From: Rhipidocladum racemiflorum
Taxonomy: Eukaryota > Streptophyta > Magnoliopsida > Poales > Poaceae
Assembly (NCBI GenBank): GCA_036346355.1
Contig: CM070591.1
Span: 18,894,001-18,958,000 of the forward strand
DNA: 64,000 nt
Reading direction: 5' to 3'
The notes beneath the pieces are model-generated. The model saw only the letters and a list, made by a program, of their open reading frames with translations. It had not been told where the DNA came from and searched no databases. Positions 54,213 through 64,000 of the stretch are shown here, one piece after another. The first letter of the stretch is position 1; every line of letters starts with the position of its first letter. Both the position numbers and the translations under genes were made by a program.

Positions 54213-57200
54213 TGTCGGGACCCCGAATTTGCAAATCCGGACCCTCTGTGTATTCAGCACTAGTCCAGGAACGCGCTAGTGCACACAGTCTTAACATCGG
54301 TATATATCACAATCATACCAAACGATACTATCAAAGTAATTCATTTAAATAATCAAAGGGTTACTCGACCTTATGGCCAAGTTACAAATATATGCCTCGC
54401 AAGGCGAAACTTATTAAAAGAGAAATAACAGCAGCGGAAAATCAAATAACTTCGTGGCGCCATCCAGTATACCACAGGCAACTGACTGGGCTCGCATCCC
54501 TAAGTAGACGGGTCTTCTTGGAAATCCTCCTCCGAAACTGGCGTAATCTCCTCTTCAACTGGTATTGTGTTGAGGCAAGGGTGAGTACTTGGTACTCAGC
54601 AAGTCATGCACAGAATGCAAGCTAATATACTATATGCATGGCTTGGTACAAAGGAGTAGCTCAAGGTATATTTGCGATGCTTGACTTTTGACAAGTAATA
54701 AAAGTAGATTCGAAAGCAGTAGAAATAAGTAAAGCATAAATAACTTCTCAAGAAATTTAATAAACATTTTCCCCATCCTAAACCATATTTCCATCAACTT
54801 CATTACTAAACCAAACCAACCTTTCAAATCCAAATTATTTTCAGAAAGTCTAACCCTTGACTGTAATTCCCGAGCATTGTCCAGTACCGTGGACTCGGCT
54901 ATTCAAATAGATTCTACACTCTGCAGAGGTTATGCACTTTACCCACAAGATACAGTCAAACACCACAAAGGCGAGTTCAGTAACAAAGCCTTTGGAAGCC
55001 TCAAACAACACAGGTGGTCCTCTCCGGTTCGTGCTCTACACCATCCCTTCCCTTAGCCAAGGCGAAGTATGGGACCAACACACCGTTAGATGGGTATCTG
55101 GCCACGACCACGATCGCTCCCCGCACAATCACACAAGCGGTGTAATTGACACCCTGAGGCTCCACAAGTGAGTCCTTAGCGACTTAATCAACTAGGGCCG
55201 TCCCATTCCGACCATGTGGTTGCAAGTATGACCCAGTTCAAAGGCTTGCAAGGTTAAGTCCTTAGAGTGACCAGGGCAAGACTACCCGAAAAACCAAATC
55301 AACATCCCCAATGCCACAACGGCCCACCGATTACTCTTGCCACATGCCCCGGCCGAAATCAGCGTTTATCAAACCCAGTTGATTACCATGCACCACGTGC
55401 CATCAACATCACATGATACTTTTCCAAAACAGGTTCAATATATCATTAAGTCAATATTAGCATTTGATTATCCAAAATCATGTCATGAGCACGTAGCGAG
55501 GTCTAAGCGACATACTACAACGATCTAAACCCATGTTGGCAATTTAATAATGTCCAACTAGTAAACCACAACTAGGGTGACAAAGGGTCATGGCACATAC
55601 TTAAGTAATCAAGGTGTCATATAGCAAATTGGTATTTATCTAACCCCATGTTTAATCAAAGTATCTTTCTACTTGAACTAGCATGCAATAGTTTAAATCA
55701 AAATAGATTTCAAATAGGATCAATATGGTCAAAGCACAACTTGCCTTCAAAAGCACTTGCTCTTGGTCTTGAGTTGGATCCTGAGTCAACACCTCTCCTT
55801 CGAATCCTTCCCAAGACTTCAACGTCTACTCGTAAAGCGTGCAAATAGCAAATACACAAATAAACACTAGGCAAAAACATCCCAAAACTCCAAATAAAAT
55901 CCATAAACAGAGAGAACATAATTTTCTGGATTTTTAGAAACTGGAATAAATCAAATTTGGAGTTAAAAGCATAAAAGTTATGATTTATTAAAGTTTAAAT
56001 AATCAATTAAATAATATTACAGAGAAAAACTTTAGTCCAAAAATTAAATAAAATTCATATTTAGGTAGATCTCAATTTTATACAAATTTAGAAATTTGAA
56101 TCACTCAAATCGGAGTTGAAGCATAAAAGTTATAAGCGTTTGAAGTTTGAATCTAAATTTGAATCAATATTTCGAATTAATAAATCATTTTCTTTTTCGA
56201 AATTAATTATTGCGTCGGCATGGACACGTGGCAGCCTCGATTGGGCGGTGACATCAGCTGGTCCATGGACTTGGTCCACGCCGGCTCGGGTCCACCGTGG
56301 ACTCGGTCCACGACTCCACGTGAGGCCCGACATGTGGGCCCTCTCGGGTGACGTCATCGGCCGACGTCGGCGGGGCTCGACCACGGTCTTGCAGTGGGAC
56401 CCACTGTGGCGTCATGGGTGACGTCGGCGCTTGGCGGGTCGACCAGCGACATGCGGGCCCTCGACACGCGGGCGCGTGTCGGCGTCCTACCTGCCGCACG
56501 CGTGGGCGGGCCCGACCACGTCGGTCCAACTTCCCGACACGTGGCGCCAATCACGGCCGTTGATTTGAAATTCAGCGGCGCGGATTAGATCCAGGGTTAA
56601 CACGCGTTGAAACTACTCGTTGATCGTGGGCGTTCGATTTAGATCGGACGGTCCGGATCTAATCCTATAATCGCCTTTGCTACGACGCGTGGCGATTGTG
56701 AACCGTTGGATCTTGATCCAACGGTCCAGATCTAATCGGGTTTGGAACACGTGAACTCACCTCAACCGTCCGATCTGGATCTGACGGTCCTCTGAGCTCG
56801 CGGAGTCCGGCGATGGCACGACGAAGCTTGGGCACCGGAGACGAGAACGACGACGAGCCCGACGGCGTTCCGGGGTTGCTCCGGCGAGATGAAGGGTCCC
56901 TTCGGGTGCGTCTCGACGCGAGGACTCCGGATCTGGGCTCCTTCTCGGCGGAAGACGACGGACGGCGGCGGAATCGAGCAAAAACCGCGGCGGTCACTTC
57001 CTCCAACTCCGGCGAGCTCGCACGGGCAAACGACGGCGGCTCAGGCGAGATGGCTCGGGGAAACGGGTGCGCAAGGATGAGGGCAACCTCGGGGACATCT
57101 CACGCTTTAAATAGCCTCGGCGTTCGTGCCCTAGGCGGAAACCTAGTTCTTTCTGGCCCGGCGCGGCGGCGAGTCCGGCTTCGGTCTCGGCGAAGACGAC

Positions 57201-57733
57201 GACTCTCGGCCGCCCACGTGGCGCGATCAACGGCCACGATCGCCGCAGCGATCGGATCCGGGCGGATACGGCTCGAGCCGTGCAGGCGGATCTCGGCCGT
57301 TGGATCTTGATCCAACGGTTGGGATTGATTAGGTTTAGGAGTGGGTTCGGTCGAGTCACGTGGCTCGGGTCGGACTCGAGTCCGACTTCGGGTTCCGACT
57401 TCGGTCGGATGAAACGATACTTGACCGAGTTTGAATTTCCAGCGATTTAATATTTAAAATAATCCCCAGTAATTCATTTAATTCATTAAAAATAGCAAAT
57501 GACTCAGAAAAATTCCAGAAAAATTCTGGAAAATACTTTGGATCATTTTGGACTCAAATAAAATATTTCCAACAAAATTTTATTTGCAAAATTAAATTCT
57601 TTAATTATTTCAAAATGGAATAAATTCAAATAAATTCCAAATAAATCCAAATAAATTCCAGAAAATTCCAAAAATTCACCAAAGTGCCAAATCACACATG
57701 AATTTAAGAGAAGCAAAATTTTGGGGTGTTACA
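54213..57733 (-). mobile_element. C: solo LTR of the Tekay family
   Basis: 3521 bp, TGTCGGGACCCC to GGGTGTTACA on the plus strand, with perfect GATAG duplications and no internal region. Its last 76 bp (57658-57733) are identical to the LTR remnant of Tekay D (57936-58011), so C and D are close. Candidate LTR exon 3 at 54500-54558 (VEEEITPVSEEDFQEDPST); exon 2 at 55745-55825, 81 nt long but shifted internally by two compensating indels. Confidence 0.95.
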
Positions 57734-57935
57734 GATAGGCCGGAACTTGGAGGTTTACGTAGATGACATAGTTGTCAAGAGCAAGTTCACCCCAGATCAT
57801 GTCAACGACCTAAAGGAAACGTTCTGTAATCTCAATAAGCATCGAATAAAGTTGAACCCAGAAAAATGCATTTTCGGTGTGAAAGCTGGCAAGGTGCTCA
57901 GCTATATGGTCGGTCCGTAGGGGGTTGGGGCGAAT
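57734..57935 (+). pseudogene. Tat-like reverse transcriptase, second part
   Basis: GATAG duplication at 57734-57738, then RT resumes as GRNLEVYVDDIVVKSKFTPD with the catalytic YVDD, then HRIKLNPEKCIFGVKAGKVL, a stop at 57918, and a short ANPE-like end at the junction with Tekay D. Confidence 0.88.
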
Positions 57936-58011
57936 CCAGAAAATTCCAAAAATTCACCAAAGTGCCAAATCACACATGAATTTAAGAGAAGCAAAATTTT
58001 GGGGTGTTACA
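57935..58011 (-). repeat. Tekay D 3' LTR remnant
   Basis: Matches the LTR start (TGTAACACCCC on the minus strand) for about 76 bp and then stops abruptly; identical to 57658-57733. Confidence 0.9.
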
Positions 58012-58057
58012 AACCTCCCCCCCTTAATAGAATCTCGTCCCCGAGATTCAGGGCTCA

Positions 58058-61000
58058 CTAAAGGAATAGGTTTGGAAATTCTTTCTTCAAATCCTCTTCG
58101 CGCTCCCAAGTCGCTTCGCTTTCTTCATGGTTGCTCCACTGAACTCTACAGAAACGGGTTGACTTGTTTCTAGTTTCTCGATCCATTGTGTCTAGAATCC
58201 TCACGGGATACTCCTTATAAGTCAAATCCTCTTGCAACTCAATTGATTCTAACGGTGTGCATTCCTCGGGAACTCGGAGACACTTCTTTAATCGGGACAC
58301 ATGGAATACATCATGTACTCCACGCTTATTCGTGGCAACTCCAGCTGATAAGCAACTTCGCCTCTGCGGCTCAAAATCTTAAATGGACCAACATAACGGG
58401 GTGCAAGTTTCCCTTTGGCATGGAACCTCTTAACTCCCCTGAGAGGCGTAACTCGAGGTATACAAAGTCTTCTCGTTCAAAACTCAAATCTCGCGACGAT
58501 TGTCAAGATAACTCTTCTGCCGAGATTGGGCTATCTTCAACCTTTCCCTAATCATGGCGACTGTTCTTGACTTCTTGAAGAATATCAGGCCCAAAGACAC
58601 GGCGCTGCCACGGTCTCATTCCAATTCAATGGCGTCCGACAGGTCGACCATACAAAGGCCTCAAAAGGTGACATCTGTAAACTAGCCTGATAACTATTGT
58701 TGTAACTGAACTTGGCATACGGCAAACTTTTATCCCAAGAGGTAGCATAAGCCAATGCACAAGCTCTCAACATATCCTCTATAATCTGGTTGAATCTTTC
58801 GGTCTGTCCATCCGTCTGTGGATGATAAGGCATCTTGAAGTCTAAACGGGTTCCCATGGCTTCATGCAACTTATTCCAGAACCTTGAGGTAAATTGGGTA
58901 CCTCTGTCTGATACAATCCTCTTTGGCACTCCGTGCAAACAGATAATCCTGATCATGTACAACTCTGCTAACTTATCTCCCGAGTAGGTGGTCTTCACGG
59001 GGATAAAATGGGCTACTTTGGTCAAGCGATCCACTATAACCCATATGGAGTCATAACCCTTGAGTCTTGACAAACCGGTAATGAAATCCATTCCGATTTC
59101 CTCCCACTTCCACTCAGGTATTTTTAGCGGCTGTAGCAATCCTGCTGGTCTCGGATGCATTGCCTTGACTCTCTGGCATACGTCGCACAATGCAACATGC
59201 TCGGCAACTTCACGTTTCATACTCGGCCACCAGAATCTCTCCTTCAGATCCTGATACATCTTGGCGCTTCGGGGTGAATTGAGTACTTGGAGTCATGGGC
59301 TTCTTCCAAAACCAGTCGCTTTAACTCCTCCTTGTTAGGCACACAAATCCGATCCTTCATCCATAACGTGCCCTGCTCATCCAATTTGAAGTCCTCTGCC
59401 TTGCCTTCCTCCTTGATGGACTTAATCCTGCGGATCTTGTCATCATCCTTCTGTCCTTCTCGGATCTGGTCCTCTAAGGTAGGCTTTACTTCCAATGCGG
59501 CCAAGAATTCGCTAGGTACAACCTCAATCTTCATTTTCTGAAAATCCTTACATAACTCATCCTGGCTTGTGGCTAGCAACGTACTCACGGTATGGCTTTT
59601 CCGACTCAGAGCATCGGCTACTACGTTGGCCTTCCCGGGATGGTAATGGATTCCAACATTGTAGTCCTTGATCAACTCTAACCATCTCCTCTGCCTCATA
59701 TTCAGATCCGACTGGGTGAATATGTACTTAAGGCTCTTATGATCCGTATACACTTCACATCTGTTTCCAATCGATAGTGACGCCATATCTTCAAAGCATG
59801 CACTACGGCAGCTAACTCCAAGTCATGTGTCGGATAATTTTCCTCATGCGGCCTCAATCGCCTCGATGCATAGCGACGACCTTTCCATTCTGCATCGACA
59901 CATCCAAGTCCTTGGCGCGATCGTCACAATAAATATCGAAGCTTTGAGCAACATCCGGTAGAACTAACACTCGTGCCGACGTCAATCGCTTCTTCAGCTC
60001 TGAAATCCTTTCTCACATTAAGGCGTCCATGCAAACTTCCTTTCCTTCTTCAGCGATTGCGTAAGAGGTTTCGCAATTGTCGAGAAGCCTTCGATGAAAC
60101 GGCGGTAGTATCCTCGCCATTCCAAGGAAACTCCGAATGCTGGTCACAGTCTTGGTGCTCCCAATGTAACACAGCTTCTACTTTGCTTGGATCTACGGCG
60201 ACCCCTTCTGCGGTCATTACATGTCCAAGAAACTCCACCTTGTCCTTCCAAAAATCACACTTGGTGAACTTGGCGAAAAGTTGCTGTTCCATCATCTTTT
60301 CTAAAACTCGCCTTAAGTGTTCGACATGTTAATCCTCTGTCTTGGAGTAGATTAGGATATCATCTATGAAAACGACGAAAAACTTGTCCAAATATTCCAT
60401 GAACACCTTATTCATCATATTCATGAAATAAGTGGCGCATTAAATCGATCCAAAGGACATAATCAGAACTCGTAATGTCCATATCTTGACGAGAATGCGA
60501 TCTTGAATATCTTCTGATCGGATCTTCAATCGATGGTATCCCGATCTCGAGATCAATCTTGGAGAAAACTCGGCTCCTCTTAATCGATCAAACAAATCAT
60601 CAATCCTGGGTAGCGGATACTTATTCTTCACGGTGACTTCGTTGAGTGCACGGTAGTCAATGCACATCCTGAAACTCCCGTCCTTCTTCTTGACAAACAA
60701 AAGCGGTGCTCCCCACGGCGACTAACTCGGCTCGATAAATCCTTTCTCTATTAACTCCTCTAGCTGTTTCTTCATCTCTACCAACTCCTCGGTAGACATC
60801 CGATAGGGTCTCTTTGCTATCGGTCTTGTGCATCTACAAGCTCTATCACAAACTCTATGTCCCCTGTCTCGGCATACCTGTAGATCTTCGGGAAAAACAT
60901 CGGGTACTCATTCACTACCGGACATCCTCTATGCTGATTGCCTTGGTACTGTTAACCATCAATCGCCCATCTCTAATCTGCAGTGGCTTGAAATTCCACT

Positions 61001-62485
61001 TTCTTCCCACACGGGCTCTCAATCGAGATAGTCCTTCGTCCACAATCCAATACGGCCTTGTGCTTGGATAACCAATCCATTCCCAATATGACGTCTAAGG
61101 TCCAGGTCTCCAAAATTATAAGGTTTGCTAGGAACTCTATTCCATCTATTAGTATTCTCACCCGGAACATCCTACTTTCGTTCGGAGTTCGGAACCGTGG
61201 GTTTGAACTAAAAGCATGCACTTAAGTCTTGCAATCCTTAAATCATTTCTAGTAGCAAAGCCTTGCGAAACAAACGAATGCGAAGCTCCGTGAGTCAAAC
61301 AAAATCAAGCAGTCTTGAGTTAACAAGTAACTTACCCAAGACGACGTCCGTAGCATTCTCGCAGTGCATCTGCGGTGACATGGTTGACTCGGCCTCTCAC
61401 CACGGTGCAGGGTGTGGCTCCTGGTCTTTGGCGTCCTAGCTGGGGTGGTTCCTAGATTGAAGCGAATCGGGGTCGCTCTGCTGTCTTCTTCGGACAAGCT
61501 GTTGGCAAAGTGTCCTGGCTCGTTGCGATTGTAACGGCGCCTCCTTGTTCCTTCTTGATCGCACGAGTAAGCGTTTCTAAGCGAAGCTGGGGTTTGGTAG
61601 TTCTGATTGGCAGGTCTTGGTGCTTTGAGGATGGTGTCCTTGTTGCATTCGTGGTTGGAATCAAGAATTGATTTGGTGCAACCCTCAGCGCCATTGCGTT
61701 CCCTGGCGTGATCCTTCTTTGTTGCATCCTACGCTTCTGTTCTCATCCAGTTCCTTGCGCTTGTCCTCAAGAATAAGTGCCTTATTCACCAACTCTTGGA
61801 AATCTGGAAAGGTGTGGGTGATCAACCCTACTTGCAATCCCGAGTTAAGTCCCTTCATAAAAGCGAGGCTGCCTGGATTTATCTGTCGCTACATCCTCGG
61901 TGCGTAGCGTGCTAGCTGTGTGAACTTGTTCGTAGTCGACCACCGGGCTGATTACCTTGCTTTAATGCTCTGAACTCCTCCTTCTTAAGGTCCATGATTC
62001 CTTCGAGGCACGTGATCTTTGTCGGAATGCACCGTGAACTCTTCCCAAGTGATATCTTGAGGGTTCTCTGCGTGGCACGAAGTTCTCCCACCATTCGGCC
62101 AATTTGTTCCTTCCAGTGATGAGAAGCGTGAAGTACCTTCTCATTCCCTATGCACTGAGCTATGTGTAGCTTCCTCTCGATTGATCTTAACCAATCATCG
62201 GCCTCCAATGGATTGGCATTCCCAGAGAAAGTGGGTGGGTGAGTCCTTATGAACTCTGACAGCCTTGTATTCTGGCGTGGCCCTTGATTAACTTGATTAG
62301 CAGTGGCCTGAGCAAAGGACGTGCTGCATTTGTTGCATCATAGCATGCATCAACTGAGTCTGAGCAGCAAGAAAGGCTCCAAAATTCTGCATATCAATGG
62401 CGGTCTTTGGTGCTCTATCATTGGGGTTTTCTGCTGGGCGAGAACCACTCCCATTGCTTCCAAAGTTCCCACGGGTGTTCACCAT
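58058..62485 (-). pseudogene. Tekay D gag-pol (broken)
   Basis: Gag from ATG 62485 (MVNTRGNFGSNGSG). Gag core about 61780-62230. Knuckle near 61530 with both first Cys codons read as Arg and the last Cys shifted by an extra T. Protease 60973-61340: DSGA altered by the same CTGG indel as B, then LDVILGMDWLSKHKA. RT 60050-60800: MCIDYRALNEVTVKNKYPLP, and the FIDDI region broken by frame changes near 60330-60450. RNase H plus integrase N-terminus 59244-59786 (VYTDHKSLKYIF, NVVADALSRK). Integrase zinc and core 58585-59259, open for 224 codons with all three core acidic residues (GMDFITG, VSDRGTQFTSRFW, TERFNQIIEDML). Chromodomain-like tail 58058-58300 (ILDTMDRETRN, VQWSNHEESEATWERE). Confidence 0.88.
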
Positions 62486-62759
62486 CTGTCGATTTGCTCT
62501 AGGTTTAGAGATGAGAGGGAAACAAGAATAGACAAGTAGTATGGAACTTATGCGGGCGAAGGGGTAACTTTAAGGCCCAACTTTATTATTTAATAACTTG
62601 GTATGGCTGCTTACAATGCCTAAGGGCCTTGCAACACATCTTGCACACTCGACAACCAAAGCAAATCCAAATCGAACTAACTCTGGAGTCTAACGCCTAA
62701 AGGGTGACTCTTTATTCTATGACTCGACTCGTGAAGGAGTCTCACTATAGAACCTATGC

Positions 62760-63475
62760 TCACTCATCAAGAAAACCTCCACGGCCTGGTGCAGGTCTTT
62801 GCGGCATAGGCGCGAAACGATTGCCATGTCCAACAAGCTGTGTCATCCGTGGTAGTCGAAGAAGCGATGTCCTCATCGAGATCCGACTCCTCTGGATCTG
62901 GCTTGTGTAGCTCGAGTGCGGCTCTGGGTGCAGTCCGTACAAAGTCATCTCCAACTCGTCAATCCTTCGTAGAAGGTGTGCCACATACTCTTGAGCTTCC
63001 TGCCATCTGTTCTTCTCTGTCGTGATCTCCTTGCGGGCCTTCGTAGCTCCTTGCTTGTATTATCTAGTACATCCTCTTGGCGACGATAAATCGTGCCAAT
63101 CAGGTAACCGTGGCATCCTCATCCTGAATCGCCTTGGTCAAGGAGGTTATCGCTGCGCGGATGGTAGCGGAACACCGTACTCTCCAACTCTCGGCGTAGA
63201 TACGGGTAATGTGCCGCATTGGCGGCGTCGTGATACTTCTTGGATACCCATCTGCATTGTAGATCTCTGGCGGTCACGGTGTATCGGGCGATTGCACTGG
63301 CCCTTTTTCCTAGCAGTACCTCAATCTTCACGTCACAAGCCTTGATCAATCCCGCTTGTCGATCACTTCCACTTGGTATTGGGGCTTCTCAAAATCTCCG
63401 AGAGTCTCAGAGCATATGCCAAAGTTCCGCGCGTGACCAACTCCCGAGATCAACGTAGTTGAACTCTTCCTCCAT
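62760..63475 (-). pseudogene. Tekay D additional ORF between primer site and gag
   Basis: Homologue of the B pre-gag ORF: ATG at 63475 (MEEEFNYVDL), GLIKACDVKIEV and LQCRWVSKKYHD blocks, RRELESTVFRYHPRSDNLLD, then YVAHLLRRIDELEMTLYG and a terminal Arg/Pro-rich part. Frame changes occur at several places, mostly not at the same positions as in B. A similar total length in two copies argues for an ancestral ORF. Unknown function. Confidence 0.6.
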
Positions 63476-63677
63476 CTGTCACAAGCGTGCTTTACGTAAG
63501 AACTCGGAATTTTTCAATTGTGACAAGGTAAGGGAAAATTTCAGCAAGAGACAAGAAAAGAGAGAAGGGGATAAGTCGAGATGTCATTTCTTGTCTTCAC
63601 AAATTTTTAGCTTTAGAAAATAGGTTTTATCCTCACTACGACCATTCTAGCTTAGGGTTGAGCCTACAGTCAAGTAT

Positions 63678-63690
63678 GGCTCTGATACCA
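63678..63690 (-). promoter_or_regulatory. Tekay D primer-binding site
   Basis: TGGTATCAGAGCC on the minus strand, four bases from the LTR. Confidence 0.95.
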
Positions 63691-63694
63691 CCTC

Positions 63695-64000
63695 TGTCGG
63701 GACCCCGAATTTGCAAATCCGGACCCTCTGTGTATTCAGCACTAGTCCAGGAACGCGCTAGTGCACACAGTCTTAACATCGGTATATATCACAATCATAC
63801 CAAACGATACTATCAAAGTACTTTATTTAAATAATCAAAGGGTTACTCGACCTTATGGCCAAGTTACAAATATATGCCTCGCAAGGCGAAACTTATTAAA
63901 AGAGAAATAACAGCAGCGGAAAATCAAATAACTTCGTGGCGCCATCCAAGATACCACGTATTAACCGATCGGGCTCGCATCCCTAAGTAGACGGGTCTTC
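63695..64000 (-). repeat. Tekay D 5' LTR (partial)
   Basis: TGTCGGGACCCC onward; only about the last 306 bp of the LTR are inside the window, reaching into candidate LTR exon 3 (stop at 63983-63985). Confidence 0.93.

Larger units (their letters stand above)
50199..57940 (+). mobile_element. Tat-like Ty3/gypsy element, 3' truncated, split by solo LTR C
   Basis: 5' LTR 50199-50826, TGGCGCC primer site, Gag, CHHC finger, protease and RT up to the YVDD box and a little beyond. Everything after about 57935 (rest of RT, RNase H, integrase, 3' LTR) is missing and replaced by Tekay D. Solo LTR C lies inside RT. The primer type, Gag and protease sequences fit the Tat group. It is inserted into Copia-3; the 5 bp before it are CGAAC, and the pair would be outside the window. 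Confidence 0.88.
57935..64000 (-). mobile_element. Tekay D: Tekay/Del-like element, 3' LTR truncated, runs off the window
   Basis: Minus strand. 5' LTR from 63695 past the window end, primer site 63678-63690, pre-gag ORF, Gag-Pol, polypurine tract (AAGGGGGGGAGG type, next to 58012) and only about 77 bp of the 3' LTR (57935-58011). The junction with the Tat RT falls in CCAGAAAA, which fits both sequences. Internal region 5683 bp. Confidence 0.93.

Overview
The window is a block of nested plant transposable elements. No host gene, rRNA or tRNA gene, or CRISPR array could be supported. The element types point to a monocot, most likely a grass (Poaceae): long-LTR Tekay/Del-like chromoviruses primed by a TGGTATCAGAGC-type site, a SIRE/Opie-Ji-like Ty1/copia element, a Tat-like Ty3/gypsy element primed by a TGGCGCC-type site, and a maize Ac-like hAT element. 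The species call is inference.

Layout from left to right. (1) Copia-1 (SIRE-like, + strand) runs from before the window to 19311. Most of its integrase and RT is deleted. Tekay-1 (4382-16336, +) sits inside its RNase H gene with a perfect TTTTG target duplication. (2) 19312-30400 is an older patchwork. It carries an Ac-like hAT transposon (20731-25330, 8-bp duplication GTCGGTGC) and S1 (26093-29163, - strand), a solo LTR of a second long-LTR family (duplication GTGAG). (3) Copia-2 starts near 29.5-30.4 kb. Its integrase gene is split by solo LTR A (31961-48180, +, duplication GTGGA), and A is split by full-length Tekay B (32601-45175, - strand, duplication GTGTA). (4) Copia-2 is cut at 49026 by a minus-strand SIRE-like LTR (Copia-3). 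That LTR is entered at 50198 by a Tat-like element (+). The Tat RT gene contains solo LTR C (54213-57733, -, duplication GATAG). The Tat element is broken near 57935, where truncated Tekay D (-) begins and runs off the window.

Tekay-1, B and D all encode Gag, protease, RT, RNase H, integrase and a C-terminal chromodomain-like region. All are interrupted by small indels. Many indels lie at CAG/CTG/CCGG sites, while AT-rich parts of paired LTRs are almost identical. Part of the apparent decay may therefore be systematic consensus error at heavily methylated CHG sites. B and D also carry a sense ORF between primer-binding site and gag; Tekay-1 has lost it through a deletion of about 0.7 kb.

The most novel signal lies inside the long LTRs. 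Two small acidic exons have compatible split-codon phases. The second is exactly 59 nt to its stop codon in most copies. They are separated by a predicted GC-AG intron of about 1.19 kb. The pattern occurs in the Tekay-1/A/B/C LTRs and, with a different sequence but the same phases and terminal-exon length, in S1. This suggests a spliced, LTR-encoded acidic protein. No start codon was found, and the whole proposal needs transcript evidence.
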